A stretch of DNA of 64,000 nucleotides from Sorangium cellulosum (GTDB taxonomy: Bacteria > Myxococcota_A > Polyangia > Polyangiales > Polyangiaceae): NCBI GenBank assembly GCA_020720045.1, contig DYPH01000007.1:1-64000 (forward strand), in the 5' to 3' direction. The notes beneath the pieces are model-generated. The model did no database searches and was not told the DNA's origin. It was given only the letters and a program-made list of their open reading frames with translations. The position numbers and the translations under genes are program-made. The first letter of the stretch is position 1. Every line of letters begins with the position of its first letter. Below, in pieces: positions 1-9,547 of this stretch.

Positions 1-1
1 C

Positions 2-325
2 CTAGGGGCGTGGATGACGGCGATTGGCGAGTCCTCAGCGACGCTCCAGGGGAACTGGACCCGCATCAATGCGGTAAAGGCCCAACAAGGCGAAGACTTC
101 CAAGGGAATCCGAAAACCATCACCCCCGTGGTGTGGGCGAGTGCTCTCGGCCGGTCGCCCGCCACCGTCTCCTTCCCCGATCGCTGCGGGCGCGTGATGT
201 TCTCGACCTACCACACGGAAGGGAACGGCGGGAACACGCTCCTCGCCCAGGAAAAGGCGCTTCTCTACGTCCTTCTTGAAGTCGGCGTCTGCGTCGGCCC
301 GCGTGCCGACGGCGTCGAGAAGTGA
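2..325 (+). CDS. Partial lipoprotein-family protein, C-terminal end
   Basis: This reading frame is open to the left edge of the window and ends at TGA 323-325, so only about the last 107 residues are present. The tail contains TVSFPDRCGRVMFSTYHTEG followed by LLAQEKALLYVLLEV. The product of the gene at 45208-46462 ends almost the same way (TVTFPDRCGRVLFSTNHTDG, then LLAQEKAIVYTLLEV), so the two are paralogs at opposite ends of the window. In the paralog this region follows a glutamine-amidotransferase-like fold. No function is known to me. It is followed by a candidate promoter, so it closes its own transcription unit. Confidence 0.75.
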   Translation, partial: LGAWMTAIGESSATLQGNWTRINAVKAQQGEDFQGNPKTITPVVWASALGRSPATVSFPDRCGRVMFSTYHTEGNGGNTLLAQEKALLYVLLEVGVCVGPRADGVEK

Positions 326-352
326 CGATCCACGCGCGGGCGCCGGTTCCCC

Positions 353-381
353 TTGCCAGGACCGGCCCGGCGCGCTACATC
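353..381 (+). promoter_or_regulatory. Candidate sigma-70-type promoter for rimP operon
   Basis: TTGCCA (353-358) and TACATC (376-381) are separated by 17 nt, a vegetative promoter geometry. The -10 match is weak. The predicted start near 388 gives a leader of about 95 nt before rimP, and that leader contains the hairpin at 442-473. Confidence 0.4.
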
Positions 382-441
382 TCGCCCCGCTAAACGAAGG
401 ACCACGCGTGCGCGCGACCCCGTCTAGCCGTGGCTGTCACG

Positions 442-473
442 AAGCGGACCCATGTAGGGCCCGCTTTCTTTTT
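442..473 (+). terminator. Terminator-like hairpin in the rimP leader
   Basis: AAGCGGACCC pairs with GGGCCCGCTT (one mismatch) across a 5-nt loop, followed by TTTCTTTTT, which is the form of an intrinsic terminator. It ends about ten bases before the rimP ATG. If the promoter at 353-381 is real, the hairpin is transcribed and could act as an attenuator. Otherwise it terminates the upstream gene. Confidence 0.6.
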
Positions 474-482
474 GTGCGTCGC

Positions 483-1040
483 ATGTCCGAAAAAACGCTC
501 CCCTTCGATCGTGAAAAACTCGCCGAGGTCATCGACCCCATCGTGCGCGCGCATGGTGGGGAAGTGTACGACGTCGAATACAAAAACGAACGCGACGGCT
601 GGGTCCTCCGGATCCTGGTCGAAAAGCTCGGTTCTGCGGAAAACCGCTGGAATACCGAGCAAGCCGCGGTCGACCTCGACCTCTGCTCGAACGTCTCGCG
701 GGAACTCTCCCCGGCGCTGGACGTGTCCGAGCTGATCGCCGGTCGTTATCACCTTGAGGTCGGGTCCCCCGGCGTCGAGCGGACGCTCCGCACCCCGGAT
801 GACTTCCGGCGCTTCTCCGGCTCGAAGGCGAAGGTGAAGCTTCACGAATCGATCGGCGGTCAAAAGCTGCTCGTCGGCATTCTCGGCGATCTCACCGCCG
901 CCGACGTGATCCCGGTCATCGACGGTGGCCGCACCTACGAGGTCCCGCGGGCGAACATCGAACGGGCCCAGCTCGTTTTCGAGTTCGGACCGGCGCCGAA
1001 ACCGGGCAAGCCGCGCCCCAAGAAGGCGGCGAAAAGCTGA
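483..1040 (+). CDS. rimP: Ribosome maturation factor RimP
   Basis: The 185-residue product is a RimP protein, a cytoplasmic factor that helps assemble the 30S subunit. The N-terminal alpha/beta domain spans about residues 10-88 and carries the typical YDVEY and LRILVEK strands. The family signature GSPGVERTLRTPDDFRRFSG leads into the C-terminal SH3-like domain, and a short basic tail rich in K and P closes the protein. I chose the ATG at 483; an in-frame GTG at 474 is an alternative, and neither has a strong Shine-Dalgarno sequence. It heads the rimP-nusA-ylxR-infB order, which is widely conserved in bacteria. The leader holds a terminator-like hairpin, so attenuation is possible. Confidence 0.93.
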   Translation: MSEKTLPFDREKLAEVIDPIVRAHGGEVYDVEYKNERDGWVLRILVEKLGSAENRWNTEQAAVDLDLCSNVSRELSPALDVSELIAGRYHLEVGSPGVERTLRTPDDFRRFSGSKAKVKLHESIGGQKLLVGILGDLTAADVIPVIDGGRTYEVPRANIERAQLVFEFGPAPKPGKPRPKKAAKS

Positions 1041-1148
1041 AATGATCTCGCGAGAATGACGCCACTTCGGCGCCTTCGCGACCCCGTCACCGACCGCGTG
1101 GGGCCTACGAGCCCCAGCAACCCCCCTCTCGCACCACTAGGTGGATTC

Positions 1149-2738
1149 ATGGCAACGCAGCAGCAGAGCGCTCAGGACGAACTCAACCTTCTCGCAGCCA
1201 TCGACATGGTTGCCCGCGAGAAGGGGCTCGAAAAGGACCGTTTGGTCCGCACCGTCGAAGAGGCGATCCTGAAGGCCGCGCAGAGTGTGTTCGGCGCCGG
1301 TCGCGAGCTCGAAGCCCGTTTCAACGGCGAGACCGGTCAGGTCGACCTGTTCCAGTACATGGTCGTTGTCGACGACCCGTCCGACGACGAGCGCGAGATT
1401 GCCCTCGAAGATGCGCAGAAGTTCGGTCTTGAGGCGGAGCTCGGTGAAGAGCTCGGTTTCCAGATCTTCTGGCACCCGAAGGACGCCAAGAAGGCGATGG
1501 CTCAGGACAAGGAATTCGGCGATCTGCTCATGGTGAAGCAGGCCCGCTCCCAGTTCGGCCGCATCGCCGCTCAAACGGCGAAGCAGGTGCTCATCCAGCG
1601 TGTCCGTGACGATGAGCGCGATCTCATCTTCAACGAATACAAAGACAAGAAGCACGAACTCATCAAGGGCGTCGTCCGTCGCTTCGAGAAGGGGAACAAC
1701 CTCGTCGTCGACCTCGGCAAGACGGAAGGGTTCCTGCCGTACCGCGAGCAGACGCCGCGCGAGACGTGGCGCCCCGGCGACCGCATCACGGCGTTCGTGA
1801 AGGACATCGACCGCGAAGCGCGTGGCCCCCAGGTCATCCTCTCGCGCGCCAGCGAGCGCCTCGTTGAGAAGCTCTTCGAAGCGGAAGTTCCCGAAATTTA
1901 CGAAGGAATCGTCAAGATCGTCAGCGCGGCCCGCGAAGCCGGCGCCCGCTCGAAGATCGCGGTTGCCAGCCGTGATGCCGACGTCGATCCGGTCGGCGCC
2001 TGCGTCGGCATGAAGGGGGCCCGCGTTCAGGCGGTCGTCCAGGAACTCCGCGGCGAAAAGATCGACATCGTGCTTTGGGATCGTGACCCGGCCCGCTTCG
2101 TGTGCGCCGCCATCCAGCCGGCCGAAGTCAACAAGGTCATCGTCGACGAAGCCGATCACCGCATGGAACTCGTCGTCCCCGACGAGAAGCTCTCGCTCGC
2201 CATCGGCCGCAAGGGGCAGAACGTCCGCCTCGCTGCGCAGCTTACCGGCTGGAAGCTTGATATCATTAGCGAATCGAAGTTTCGTCAGATGGAGGAGGAT
2301 GCCATCCACACCCTCCAGCAAGTCCCGTCGATCGACGAAGCCAATGCCCGCAACCTCTACCGCATGGGCTTCCGTGCCCTCGAAGAGCTCGTGGAGGCTT
2401 CCGACGAGGAAATCGCCGGAATCCCGGGCCTTGGCGAAGCGCAAAAGGTTCGCGAAGAGGCCGAGGCGACCATCGAGCGCCTCCGCCAGGTCCGCATCAC
2501 GTCGGCCCGCGAAAAGGGGGGCGAGCTCACCGAGCGTGATCGCATGCTCCTCGTTCGTGGCATGACCGAGCGGACCGCGCAGCTCCTCGAAGAATCTGGC
2601 TTCAAGACGGTCAACGAACTCGCTCGCGAGGAAGAAGACCGCGTCGCGTCCCGCACGGGGCTCGGCATCAAGAAAGCCCGGGCGCTCAAGTCGGGCGCCG
2701 CCGAGTTCCTCCAGAATGAGGCTCGCATCCTCGGCTGA
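1149..2738 (+). CDS. nusA: Transcription termination/antitermination factor NusA
   Basis: This 529-residue NusA binds RNA polymerase and nascent RNA to control pausing, termination and antitermination. Visible parts are the N-terminal polymerase-binding domain (about 1-150), an S1 domain (about 165-235, [18 protein letters not shown]), KH1 with VGMKGARV, and KH2 with [13 protein letters not shown] near residue 350. The C-terminus adds two helix-hairpin-helix-type regions (from about 395 and about 470), similar to the C-terminal repeats of enterobacterial NusA. The ATG at 1149 follows AGGTGG at 1138-1143. A TGGGGC/GCCCCA stem-loop without a U-tract lies at 1099-1116 between rimP and nusA. The gene is in the conserved operon with rimP and infB. 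Confidence 0.95.
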   Translation: MATQQQSAQDELNLLAAIDMVAREKGLEKDRLVRTVEEAILKAAQSVFGAGRELEARFNGETGQVDLFQYMVVVDDPSDDEREIALEDAQKFGLEAELGEELGFQIFWHPKDAKKAMAQDKEFGDLLMVKQARSQFGRIAAQTAKQVLIQRVRDDERDLIFNEYKDKKHELIKGVVRRFEKGNNLVVDLGKTEGFLPYREQTPRETWRPGDRITAFVKDIDREARGPQVILSRASERLVEKLFEAEVPEIYEGIVKIVSAAREAGARSKIAVASRDADVDPVGACVGMKGARVQAVVQELRGEKIDIVLWDRDPARFVCAAIQPAEVNKVIVDEADHRMELVVPDEKLSLAIGRKGQNVRLAAQLTGWKLDIISESKFRQMEEDAIHTLQQVPSIDEANARNLYRMGFRALEELVEASDEEIAGIPGLGEAQKVREEAEATIERLRQVRITSAREKGGELTERDRMLLVRGMTERTAQLLEESGFKTVNELAREEEDRVASRTGLGIKKARALKSGAAEFLQNEARILG

Positions 2739-2794
2739 GATTCTCTCAGTCGGCTCGTAACGGAGACAATCCTACGGAATCCTTCGCTCTTTTC

Positions 2795-3595
2795 GTGACT
2801 CAACCTCCCGTACCCCCTTTCCCTGAGACGACCTCTCCCGAGGTGGCTGTTCTTGCGCCTTCCCCACGGCCGCCAAAAGCGGCCGCCAAGCGCGAGCGGA
2901 CCTGCGTCGGCTGCGGTGACGCCGTCGATCTCGACGAAGGCGTTCCTGATCCTGGCGTTACGTCAGGGCCGGAGCAACGAGGGGGGGCAACGTTGCTTCG
3001 GGTCGCCCTTGCCGAGGCGGATGGCGCGTGGACCTGCGTGGTCGATGCGCCGGCGAATCTCGGCGGGCGTGGCGCTTGGGTGCATGCTGCACCGAAGTGT
3101 CTGCAGCGTGCCTGCAAGGGGGGCTTTTCAAAGGCTCTCAAGACGAAGGTGGATCTCCCGCTCGCGACGCTCGTCGAAGCGGGACAATTGGCCGCTGAGC
3201 GACGCATGGAAGGGCTCCTTGCGTCGGCACGGCGGGGGCGCCTCGCGGCATTCGGGCACGATGCCTGCCGCGAGCTGCTCGCAAAAGAACCGGACGCGCT
3301 CCTCGTGGTCGCGACCGATGCGGGGGCCATCGCGCGCTCCCGCGAAGTCGAAGATGCCGTCCGTCTCGGGCGTGCCGTCGCGTGGGCAACCAAGCGACGA
3401 CTCGGTGTCTTTTTTGGAAAAGAAGAAGTCGCTCTCGTGGCCATTGCAGATCCACGCATGAGTGTGGCAATCGTCCGTGCCGTCGCGGACAGGGCGGCGT
3501 TCGCCGCGTGCTCGGTGGAGCCCAAAGGGTCGGAAACAACGACCAAATCCACCAAGGTCGAAGGCGAAGCATGCAGGTCTCCGGAGGTTCGATGA
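2795..3595 (+). CDS. YlxR (RnpM)-L7Ae-like fusion RNA-binding protein
   Basis: This 266-residue protein starts at GTG 2795 and joins two small families that are separate genes in Firmicutes. Residues about 33-115 form a YlxR/DUF448 domain with RTCVGC (C37, C40) and GGRGAWVHAAPKCLQRACKGG split by the typical glycine-rich turn. Residues about 140-235 resemble the L7Ae/L30e fold (YlxQ), with AFGHDACRELLAKEPDALLV and VATDAG. YlxR of Bacillus subtilis has been linked to RNase P, and L7Ae proteins bind kink-turn RNA, so an RNA-binding role is likely but inferred. The Pro-rich first 30 residues look disordered. The stop TGA overlaps the infB start (ATGA), implying translational coupling. The same fusion may occur in other Deltaproteobacteria-like lineages. 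Confidence 0.85.
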   Translation: MTQPPVPPFPETTSPEVAVLAPSPRPPKAAAKRERTCVGCGDAVDLDEGVPDPGVTSGPEQRGGATLLRVALAEADGAWTCVVDAPANLGGRGAWVHAAPKCLQRACKGGFSKALKTKVDLPLATLVEAGQLAAERRMEGLLASARRGRLAAFGHDACRELLAKEPDALLVVATDAGAIARSREVEDAVRLGRAVAWATKRRLGVFFGKEEVALVAIADPRMSVAIVRAVADRAAFAACSVEPKGSETTTKSTKVEGEACRSPEVR

Positions 3596-6576
3596 ACAAG
3601 CAACGCGTGTACGAAGTGGCCAAGGCGCTGAATCTCGAACCGAAGGTGGTGGTCACCCATTTCCAGTCGCTTGGGTTCTCCGACGTCAAGAACCACATGA
3701 GCTCGGTTGACGGCGACGCCGTGGACCGTTTGAAGCGCCACCTCGAGAAGCCGAAGACGGAAGTCGTTGAAGAACGAATCCGTCCGACGGTGGTGAAGCG
3801 CCGCCCCGTGGCCAAGCCGGCTGGCGAATCGTCGCCGCAACTCCCGACCGCGGGCGGCTCCGTGGCCGATCTCGCGGCCGCAGCGGCGGCCCCCGCAGCT
3901 CCGCCGTCGGTAAAGGCGGTTGAAGCGCGGCCGAGCAGCCGGGCGGTCCTTGAGCCGGCCCGTGCGGAAGTTCCGGTCGCCCCGCGCAGCCGTAAATCGA
4001 TCCCCGAGGCGGCGCCGAGTGGCGACGCATCGAAGGTCGCGGCCTCGAGCGACGTCGCGGCTGTCGCAGCCCCTTCCGTCAAGGTGGTCGAAGCGGCCGC
4101 CAAGTCGTCCCCGAAGTCTTCGCCCCGCATCGAGGTCCCCTCGGCGCCGGCGTCGGTACCGAAGGACCGCAAGAGCGCAAAGAACGTGGCGGCCGCCGAG
4201 CAGCCGGTCGTCGCCGTCGCCCCGATTTCGCGCCCTTCGAAGCCCAAGCTTGAGCTCCCGAAGGTCGTCGAGCCGGCGATGGACGCCGACGACGAGCCGA
4301 CGTCGATGGCGGCCGCCATTGAAGCGACCCCCTCGCTGCTCGACCCGCCGAAATCGGCTCCGGCGATTCCGCCGCCGCCCCCCCCCGCTGAGGAGATGGT
4401 TACCGTGAAGACGACGGTTCCGTCGACGCCCCGCCCGGCCGAAGCGCCCCGCGCGGCCGCCCCCGCCACCCAAGCCCCCGGCACCGACGTTGGCGCCTCC
4501 CAGCGTCCGAAGACCGGTATCGAATACTGGTCCGGCTGGACCGACCGTCCCGCCCCGTCGGCAAACCGAACCGCCATCGGCGGTGGTGCTGCCAGCACGA
4601 TGGCCCGCCGGAGCGAGTACAATCCGCGCGGCGCCGCCGTCGGACCTGCTGCTCGCCCTGCCGGTCTCCGCCCCGGTCAACCGATGATGAACCGCGGCCC
4701 GATGGGTCGCGGCGGCCCGATGGGGCGTGGCGGTCCGATGGGCCGTGGCATGATGAACATGCCGCGCGTTCGTGGTCCGGTCACCACCCAGGAGATGAGC
4801 GCCCACAAGAAGGTCATTCGCATCGAAGAGAACATCACTCTTCAGTCGATGGCCGGGAAGATGAGCCTCAAGGCGACCGAGCTTCTGATGAAGCTCCTGT
4901 CGATGGGCATGACCGGCGTCCACATCAACTCCACCCTCGACGCCGACACGGCGAAGATTCTTGCCAGCGAATTCGGCTGGGAAGTCGAGGACGTGGCGGT
5001 CAGCGAAGACGACATCATCGCGCAGGCGGTCGGTGTCGCCACCGTGCCGGAAACGACCGACGATGGCCGCGTCGCACGCGCGCCGGTCGTGACCGTCATG
5101 GGTCACGTCGACCACGGCAAGACGAGCCTCCTCGACAAGATCCGCAAGGCGAACGTCGCAAGCGGCGAAGCCGGCGGTATCACTCAGCATATCGGCGCTT
5201 ACAAGGTGCAGACGCCGAGCGGCACGATCGTCTTCCTCGACACCCCGGGCCACGAAGCCTTCACGGCGATGCGTGCCCGCGGCGCCGGCGTCACCGACAT
5301 CGTGATTCTCGTCGTCGCTGCCGACGACGGCGTGATGCCGCAGACCAAAGAAGCGGTTTCCCACGCCAAAGCGGCGAAGGTTCCGATCATCGTTGCCGTC
5401 AACAAGATCGACAAGCCGGAAGCCGACCTCGAACGCGTCAAGCGCGAACTCGTCGAACTCGGCCTCCAGCCGGAAGAGTGGGGCGGCGACACGATCTTCG
5501 TGCCGGTCTCCGCAAAGAGCGGCGAAGGCATCAGCCAGCTCCTTGAGATGGTCTGGCTTCAGTCGGAAGTCCTCGATCTCAAAGCGAATCCCGATGGTCC
5601 CGGCGTCGGTACCGTCATCGAAGCGCTCCTCGATCGCGGCCGTGGCCCGGTCGCCCGTATCCTCGTCCAGGACGGCACGATCAAGGTCGGCGACTTCGTC
5701 CTCGCCGGCTCCGGCTTCGGCAAGGTCCGCGCGATGACGAACGAGCACGGCAAGCCGGTTCACACGGCAGGCCCTGCCACCCCCGTCGAGGTCCTCGGTC
5801 TCTCCGACGTCCCCGGCGCTGGTGACCAGGTTCACGTCGTCAAGGACATCAAGAAGGCTCAGGAAATCGCCGAGTCCCGCAAGGGCCGCATGGCGAAGTC
5901 CCTCATCCCCGGCACCGCGAAGGTCTCCCTCGAAGAGCTCTCCAAGCGGATCAACGCGGACGAGCAACTTGAACTCCGCGTCATCCTCAAGGGGGACGTG
6001 CAGGGCTCCGTCGAAGCCGTCGTCGAGGCGCTTACCAAGCTCACCGGACCCAAGGTCAAGCTCACCGTCGTCCACGCGGGCGTCGGCGCGATCACCGAGG
6101 GCGACGTCAACCTCGCCATCGCCGCCCGGTCGATCATCATCGGCTTCAACGTGCGCCCCGCCGGCAAGGCGAACGCGCTCGCCGACGAGAACAAGATCGA
6201 AATCCGTCTCTACTCGATCATCTACAACGCGGTCGACGACGTGAAGGGGGCCATGGAAGGCCTCCTCCCGGCGACGCTCGTCGAGAAGGTCATCGGCAAG
6301 GCGGAACTCCGTCAGCTCTTCAAGATCAAGGGGGTCGTCGTTGCCGGCTCCATGATCACCCAGGGCGTCGTCAAACGTTCGGCGAACATTCGCGTCATTC
6401 GCGACAACGTCGTCCTCCACGATGGCAAGCTCGACCAGCTCAAGCGCTTCAAGGAAGACGTCAAAGAAGTCGCCGAAGGCTACGAGTGCGGTATCAGCAT
6501 CCAGAACTTCAGTGAACTCAAAGAACTCGACATCCTCGAGTGCTACGAAGTCGAAGAAGTCAAGCAGCGCCTCTGA
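3592..6576 (+). CDS. infB: Translation initiation factor IF-2
   Basis: IF-2 is the GTPase that delivers initiator tRNA to the ribosome. The start ATG 3592 follows GGAGG at 3583-3587 and overlaps the upstream stop, giving 994 residues. Residues 1-55 are an IF2_N domain, followed by a long Ala/Pro/Lys-rich linker to about 360 and a Gly-Met-Arg repeat (GPMGRG units) at about 365-392. A second IF2_N-like domain lies at about 400-455. The G domain has GHVDHGKT (504-511), DTPGH (550-554), NKID (604-607) and SAKSGEG near 640. Domains II, III and IV follow to the end. The long linker makes it larger than E. coli IF-2 (890 residues), as is usual in myxobacteria. A strong terminator follows at 6651, so this is the last gene of the operon. 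Confidence 0.97.
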   Translation: MNKQRVYEVAKALNLEPKVVVTHFQSLGFSDVKNHMSSVDGDAVDRLKRHLEKPKTEVVEERIRPTVVKRRPVAKPAGESSPQLPTAGGSVADLAAAAAAPAAPPSVKAVEARPSSRAVLEPARAEVPVAPRSRKSIPEAAPSGDASKVAASSDVAAVAAPSVKVVEAAAKSSPKSSPRIEVPSAPASVPKDRKSAKNVAAAEQPVVAVAPISRPSKPKLELPKVVEPAMDADDEPTSMAAAIEATPSLLDPPKSAPAIPPPPPPAEEMVTVKTTVPSTPRPAEAPRAAAPATQAPGTDVGASQRPKTGIEYWSGWTDRPAPSANRTAIGGGAASTMARRSEYNPRGAAVGPAARPAGLRPGQPMMNRGPMGRGGPMGRGGPMGRGMMNMPRVRGPVTTQEMSAHKKVIRIEENITLQSMAGKMSLKATELLMKLLSMGMTGVHINSTLDADTAKILASEFGWEVEDVAVSEDDIIAQAVGVATVPETTDDGRVARAPVVTVMGHVDHGKTSLLDKIRKANVASGEAGGITQHIGAYKVQTPSGTIVFLDTPGHEAFTAMRARGAGVTDIVILVVAADDGVMPQTKEAVSHAKAAKVPIIVAVNKIDKPEADLERVKRELVELGLQPEEWGGDTIFVPVSAKSGEGISQLLEMVWLQSEVLDLKANPDGPGVGTVIEALLDRGRGPVARILVQDGTIKVGDFVLAGSGFGKVRAMTNEHGKPVHTAGPATPVEVLGLSDVPGAGDQVHVVKDIKKAQEIAESRKGRMAKSLIPGTAKVSLEELSKRINADEQLELRVILKGDVQGSVEAVVEALTKLTGPKVKLTVVHAGVGAITEGDVNLAIAARSIIIGFNVRPAGKANALADENKIEIRLYSIIYNAVDDVKGAMEGLLPATLVEKVIGKAELRQLFKIKGVVVAGSMITQGVVKRSANIRVIRDNVVLHDGKLDQLKRFKEDVKEVAEGYECGISIQNFSELKELDILECYEVEEVKQRL

Positions 6577-6650
6577 GCGACTTGTTCCTCGATCCGCGCT
6601 AGCGGGCGAGGACGGACTACCTGACCGGATCCGGCGAAAGCCGGTGACGA

Positions 6651-6697
6651 GAAAACGGCGGGCCTTCGAAAGAGGGGCCGCCGTTTCTCGTTTGTTT
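6651..6697 (+). terminator. Intrinsic terminator after infB
   Basis: GAAAACGGCGGGCC (6651-6664) pairs with GGCCGCCGTTTCTC (6675-6688) with one bulged G, followed by a T-rich stretch. It ends the rimP-infB unit and shows that the downstream lipoprotein is separately transcribed. Confidence 0.8.
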
Positions 6698-6772
6698 GGC
6701 GAGCGGGCGTTGGCGACGGCGGTTGCAGGAATCGCACTTTGCGGACGCGCGTTCGGGATAGCTTTCTCCGCC

Positions 6773-8395
6773 ATGCGCCTTTCGCCCCTCTTCGTCGCCC
6801 CCTTCTTTGCCCTGGCCGCGTGCAGCGCTCCCGCTCCGCTTCCGCCGTCGGCGACCGTTGCGCCGAGCACGCCGGCTGGAGGAGTTGCGGCCCCTTCGCC
6901 GCCGACGCTTGCGCCACCAAACACTCCGAATTCGCAGAGGATTGGCGTTGTTTTAACCATCCCGGAGACCCAAGGGGTCGTCATCGACCACGGGCGCACG
7001 AGTTCGCTCCTTCGACGCGGCGCCGATGGGCGCGTCCAGTTCGCCCACGCGTTCCTCCGCGCCACCGGGCCGAAGGCCGGCGATGGCGACTTTTCCACAG
7101 ATATTCACGTCGCTGGCGGCCCGTACACGCTCGACTATTTGCTCGGTCCTGCGATCAACTCGGAGGCCTTCTTCTGGAATGACCCCTTTGGCGCGAAGCC
7201 GACGATGACCCATTGGGACAACGTCGAACGTGTCGGTGAGTTTGCGTCGATCTATGAGTGGTCTGGCGACACGTGGGGGAAAAAATCGGGTGAATCAGGC
7301 TTCTTAGACGTCGTGGACCGCGCCGGCGCCGCACTTACCATTGAAGTCTCCACGCCGAACGAAGCGCGCCGCTGCTCGCCCCTCGAAGACCGCGGGTGCA
7401 AGGTCGGACGCCCGAAGGCGGCGACCTTCGTCGGGCGCAACGCGGCCGCCCTTGCCGCCCTGCCGGAGATGCCCAAAGGCTTCTGCCCGGACGGCATCGC
7501 CGCCAACGCGCGTGGCGACCTGTATGTCTCGGGAGCGACCTGCGAGGACGGCACGCCTGTCGTCGCCTACTACCTGCCTGGTGCCACGAAGGGGACGGTC
7601 ACTCCCGTCGAAGGCCTCGATGGATGGTCGAAATTACTCGCACTTTCGCCGGACGGGACGCTCGCGATCGGCGCCCAAGCCGATCTGTTCCTGGTCACCA
7701 AAGGGCAGGTCTCACGGGTGACTCCGCCGCTCGGTGCTACGACGGTCGCGCCTTCCCCGAGCGTCTTCGAGGCGCTCGGCTTCGCCAGCGATGGGGCGCT
7801 CTGGGGGGCGCTTCGAAGGACGGGGACCGAGCATGCCCGCGTGTCGGTGGTCCGTCGTAGCTTCGGAGGCTCGCCGAGCGAATGGACAGCAATTCCCGGC
7901 CCTTGGGACGATTCGCGCCTGGAGTGCATGGTCCTCGCTTTCGAGCTTTCAGATGCCAAAGATCCCGTGTTTCTTGCGGAAAACTGTGTTTCGCCCCGCA
8001 GCGACAAAGAGGACGCCCTTTGGGGATCGGTCGACCTTCTCCGAAACACCGCGCGCTCTTCGCCGCAAGTGCTGCCGGGCGTCTGCGCGCAAGTCGTCTC
8101 CTACGAGGCGGCTCGCCCGCGGACGAGGGTGACAGATGCCCAGAAGTGCCCGGAAACGTTCGCAACGGTTGTCCTACCGGCCGACCAGGTGGCGACGGCG
8201 CGGACGCTCCTCGCCAAGGCGCCGAAAAGCACCGACGGCCTTGAGATCGGGCCGGCTCGCCTGGCAGGAAAGGAAGAAATGGTCGTTCAGGGGCCCGTGT
8301 ATCGCCATTCCCCCAAAGAGGCGAATGCGATTCAAAAACTCCTCGCACGCGCCGGTGCTTCGCTCGTTTGTGGCATTGCTATGCCGGCGAAATAG
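6773..8395 (+). CDS. Secreted lipoprotein, paralog of the 9548 gene
   Basis: This 540-residue protein begins with a lipoprotein signal ending in LAAC (C17), followed by a Pro/Ala-rich tether to about residue 50. The ATG at 6773 is chosen because it opens the signal peptide; the frame is open far upstream but overlaps infB and its terminator. It shares the whole body plan with the product at 9548-11152: HGR...RGADG near the N-terminus, FCPDGIAANARGDLYVSG in the middle, CPETFATVVLPADQ, and LVCGIAMPAK at the end. The repeated Gly-Asp-Leu-Tyr-Val-type strands suggest a beta-propeller-like fold, which is inference. I do not recognise a named family. It converges on a five-heme cytochrome gene with 3 bp between the stops. 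Confidence 0.8.
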   Translation: MRLSPLFVAPFFALAACSAPAPLPPSATVAPSTPAGGVAAPSPPTLAPPNTPNSQRIGVVLTIPETQGVVIDHGRTSSLLRRGADGRVQFAHAFLRATGPKAGDGDFSTDIHVAGGPYTLDYLLGPAINSEAFFWNDPFGAKPTMTHWDNVERVGEFASIYEWSGDTWGKKSGESGFLDVVDRAGAALTIEVSTPNEARRCSPLEDRGCKVGRPKAATFVGRNAAALAALPEMPKGFCPDGIAANARGDLYVSGATCEDGTPVVAYYLPGATKGTVTPVEGLDGWSKLLALSPDGTLAIGAQADLFLVTKGQVSRVTPPLGATTVAPSPSVFEALGFASDGALWGALRRTGTEHARVSVVRRSFGGSPSEWTAIPGPWDDSRLECMVLAFELSDAKDPVFLAENCVSPRSDKEDALWGSVDLLRNTARSSPQVLPGVCAQVVSYEAARPRTRVTDAQKCPETFATVVLPADQVATARTLLAKAPKSTDGLEIGPARLAGKEEMVVQGPVYRHSPKEANAIQKLLARAGASLVCGIAMPAK

Positions 8396-8398
8396 CGA

Positions 8399-9496
8399 CT
8401 AGCGGACGCCACGGGCGAGGACGGTACTGCCAAAGAGGGCGACCGGGATCCGACCGTGGGCGTCGGTGCGGCTCGCCGCCCGCTCGTAGGTGACTTGCCA
8501 TTCCACGGGCCGCGGGCTCTCTTCGGTGAACGTGACCGGCGCTGCCTGAAGGCGCGTGTCGGCGGCGAGCACGCGCAAGCTCCCATTGGCGCTTGTACGA
8601 TCCTCCCAGGCGCGCCCAAGCGGGATTTTGCGAGTTTTTTCGCCTGTCTTCAGCGTCAGTACGAGCCGCCGGAACAGATCGCCGGTGGGGAAGGAATGGC
8701 CGACGCCGCGACTGGTAAGTGTGACGGTCACGTGCTCGCCGGTGCGCGTTGTCGCGACGTCGAGGGCCCCCTTTAGCATCGTTTCATCGACGCTGAAGCG
8801 ATGGCTCCGATGGGGCGCTCCGCCGGGGCCCTCGATCTTTGGCATGTGGCAGTCATTGCAGGTTCCACCGATGCCGGAGCTCGCCGCCTCTGTAATCGTA
8901 GACTGCATCAAAAGCAGTTTTCCGCGACGGTCTGCATCGGGAAAACCGAATTCATGGCACCGCGCGCATGCCTTTTCAGTGGCAAAATCGGCGCTGGAGA
9001 CGAGGGCGTCATTGGCCCGATGGCCGTTGATGGCTGTTGGCGGAACCGTTTTCCGATCGGCGGACAAACGCGCCGCGTGGGGGACGGCGAGCACACCTGG
9101 GCCGTTGTGGGGGCTGTGACAGGTCACGCAGCCGACGCCCAGCGCCGCGCGATCGGCGGGGGGATCCTGCTTCGGGTCGGCCTCGGGGGCATGGCAGCCG
9201 CGGCAAAACGAAAGCGGTTCGCGGGCTAGGCTCGCCCGGAAGTCGCGATCGGCAAAGGCGTTCTTGTGCCCGGAAGTGCCCCATTCTGCAGCGATTTCCG
9301 AGTGGCACCCCTCGCAGGTGGCGTTCCTCGTGACCGGGTCGCGCGGAGACGCTGTTGTCGCCGGCTCCGGCATCGGCGGGGCGTGTTGGAGGGGGCGTGC
9401 CGGCATCGATAACGCGACGGACGCGGTGCCGAGCAGCGCAACGATTCCGGCAGGCGTCGCAAACGGGAAGGGGCGTCGTCTCCGGGCGGCGGTCAC
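8399..9496 (-). CDS. Exported pentaheme c-type cytochrome
   Basis: Five CXXCH heme-attachment motifs are visible in about 365 residues: CEGCH (61-65), CRGCH (98-102), CVTCH (123-127), CARCH (177-181) and CNDCH (213-217). The N-terminus TAARRRRPFPFA plus a hydrophobic stretch to about residue 33 is an export signal, consistent with periplasmic heme attachment. The spacing resembles the cytochrome c554-type multiheme families; the last 140 residues lack hemes and look beta-rich, with a conserved-looking GVGHSFPTGDLFRRLVL. I chose GTG 9496 because longer versions would run into the divergent gene at 9548; AGGAG lies only 2 nt upstream, so the start is uncertain. Electron transfer is likely; partner and substrate are unknown. 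It lies antiparallel between two paralogous lipoproteins. Confidence 0.85.
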   Translation of the reverse strand: MTAARRRRPFPFATPAGIVALLGTASVALSMPARPLQHAPPMPEPATTASPRDPVTRNATCEGCHSEIAAEWGTSGHKNAFADRDFRASLAREPLSFCRGCHAPEADPKQDPPADRAALGVGCVTCHSPHNGPGVLAVPHAARLSADRKTVPPTAINGHRANDALVSSADFATEKACARCHEFGFPDADRRGKLLLMQSTITEAASSGIGGTCNDCHMPKIEGPGGAPHRSHRFSVDETMLKGALDVATTRTGEHVTVTLTSRGVGHSFPTGDLFRRLVLTLKTGEKTRKIPLGRAWEDRTSANGSLRVLAADTRLQAAPVTFTEESPRPVEWQVTYERAASRTDAHGRIPVALFGSTVLARGVR

Positions 9497-9547
9497 CGCT
9501 CCTTTCTCGGTGGGCCGCGCCGCCGATGCAAGGTAGATCGCTCGCCC

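Noticed and set aside
2800-7098. 1432-residue minus-strand open frame across ylxR and infB
   Set aside because: It is antisense to well-supported genes, has a low-complexity composition (many Arg, Asp, Val) and no start signal; it reflects GC-rich third positions.
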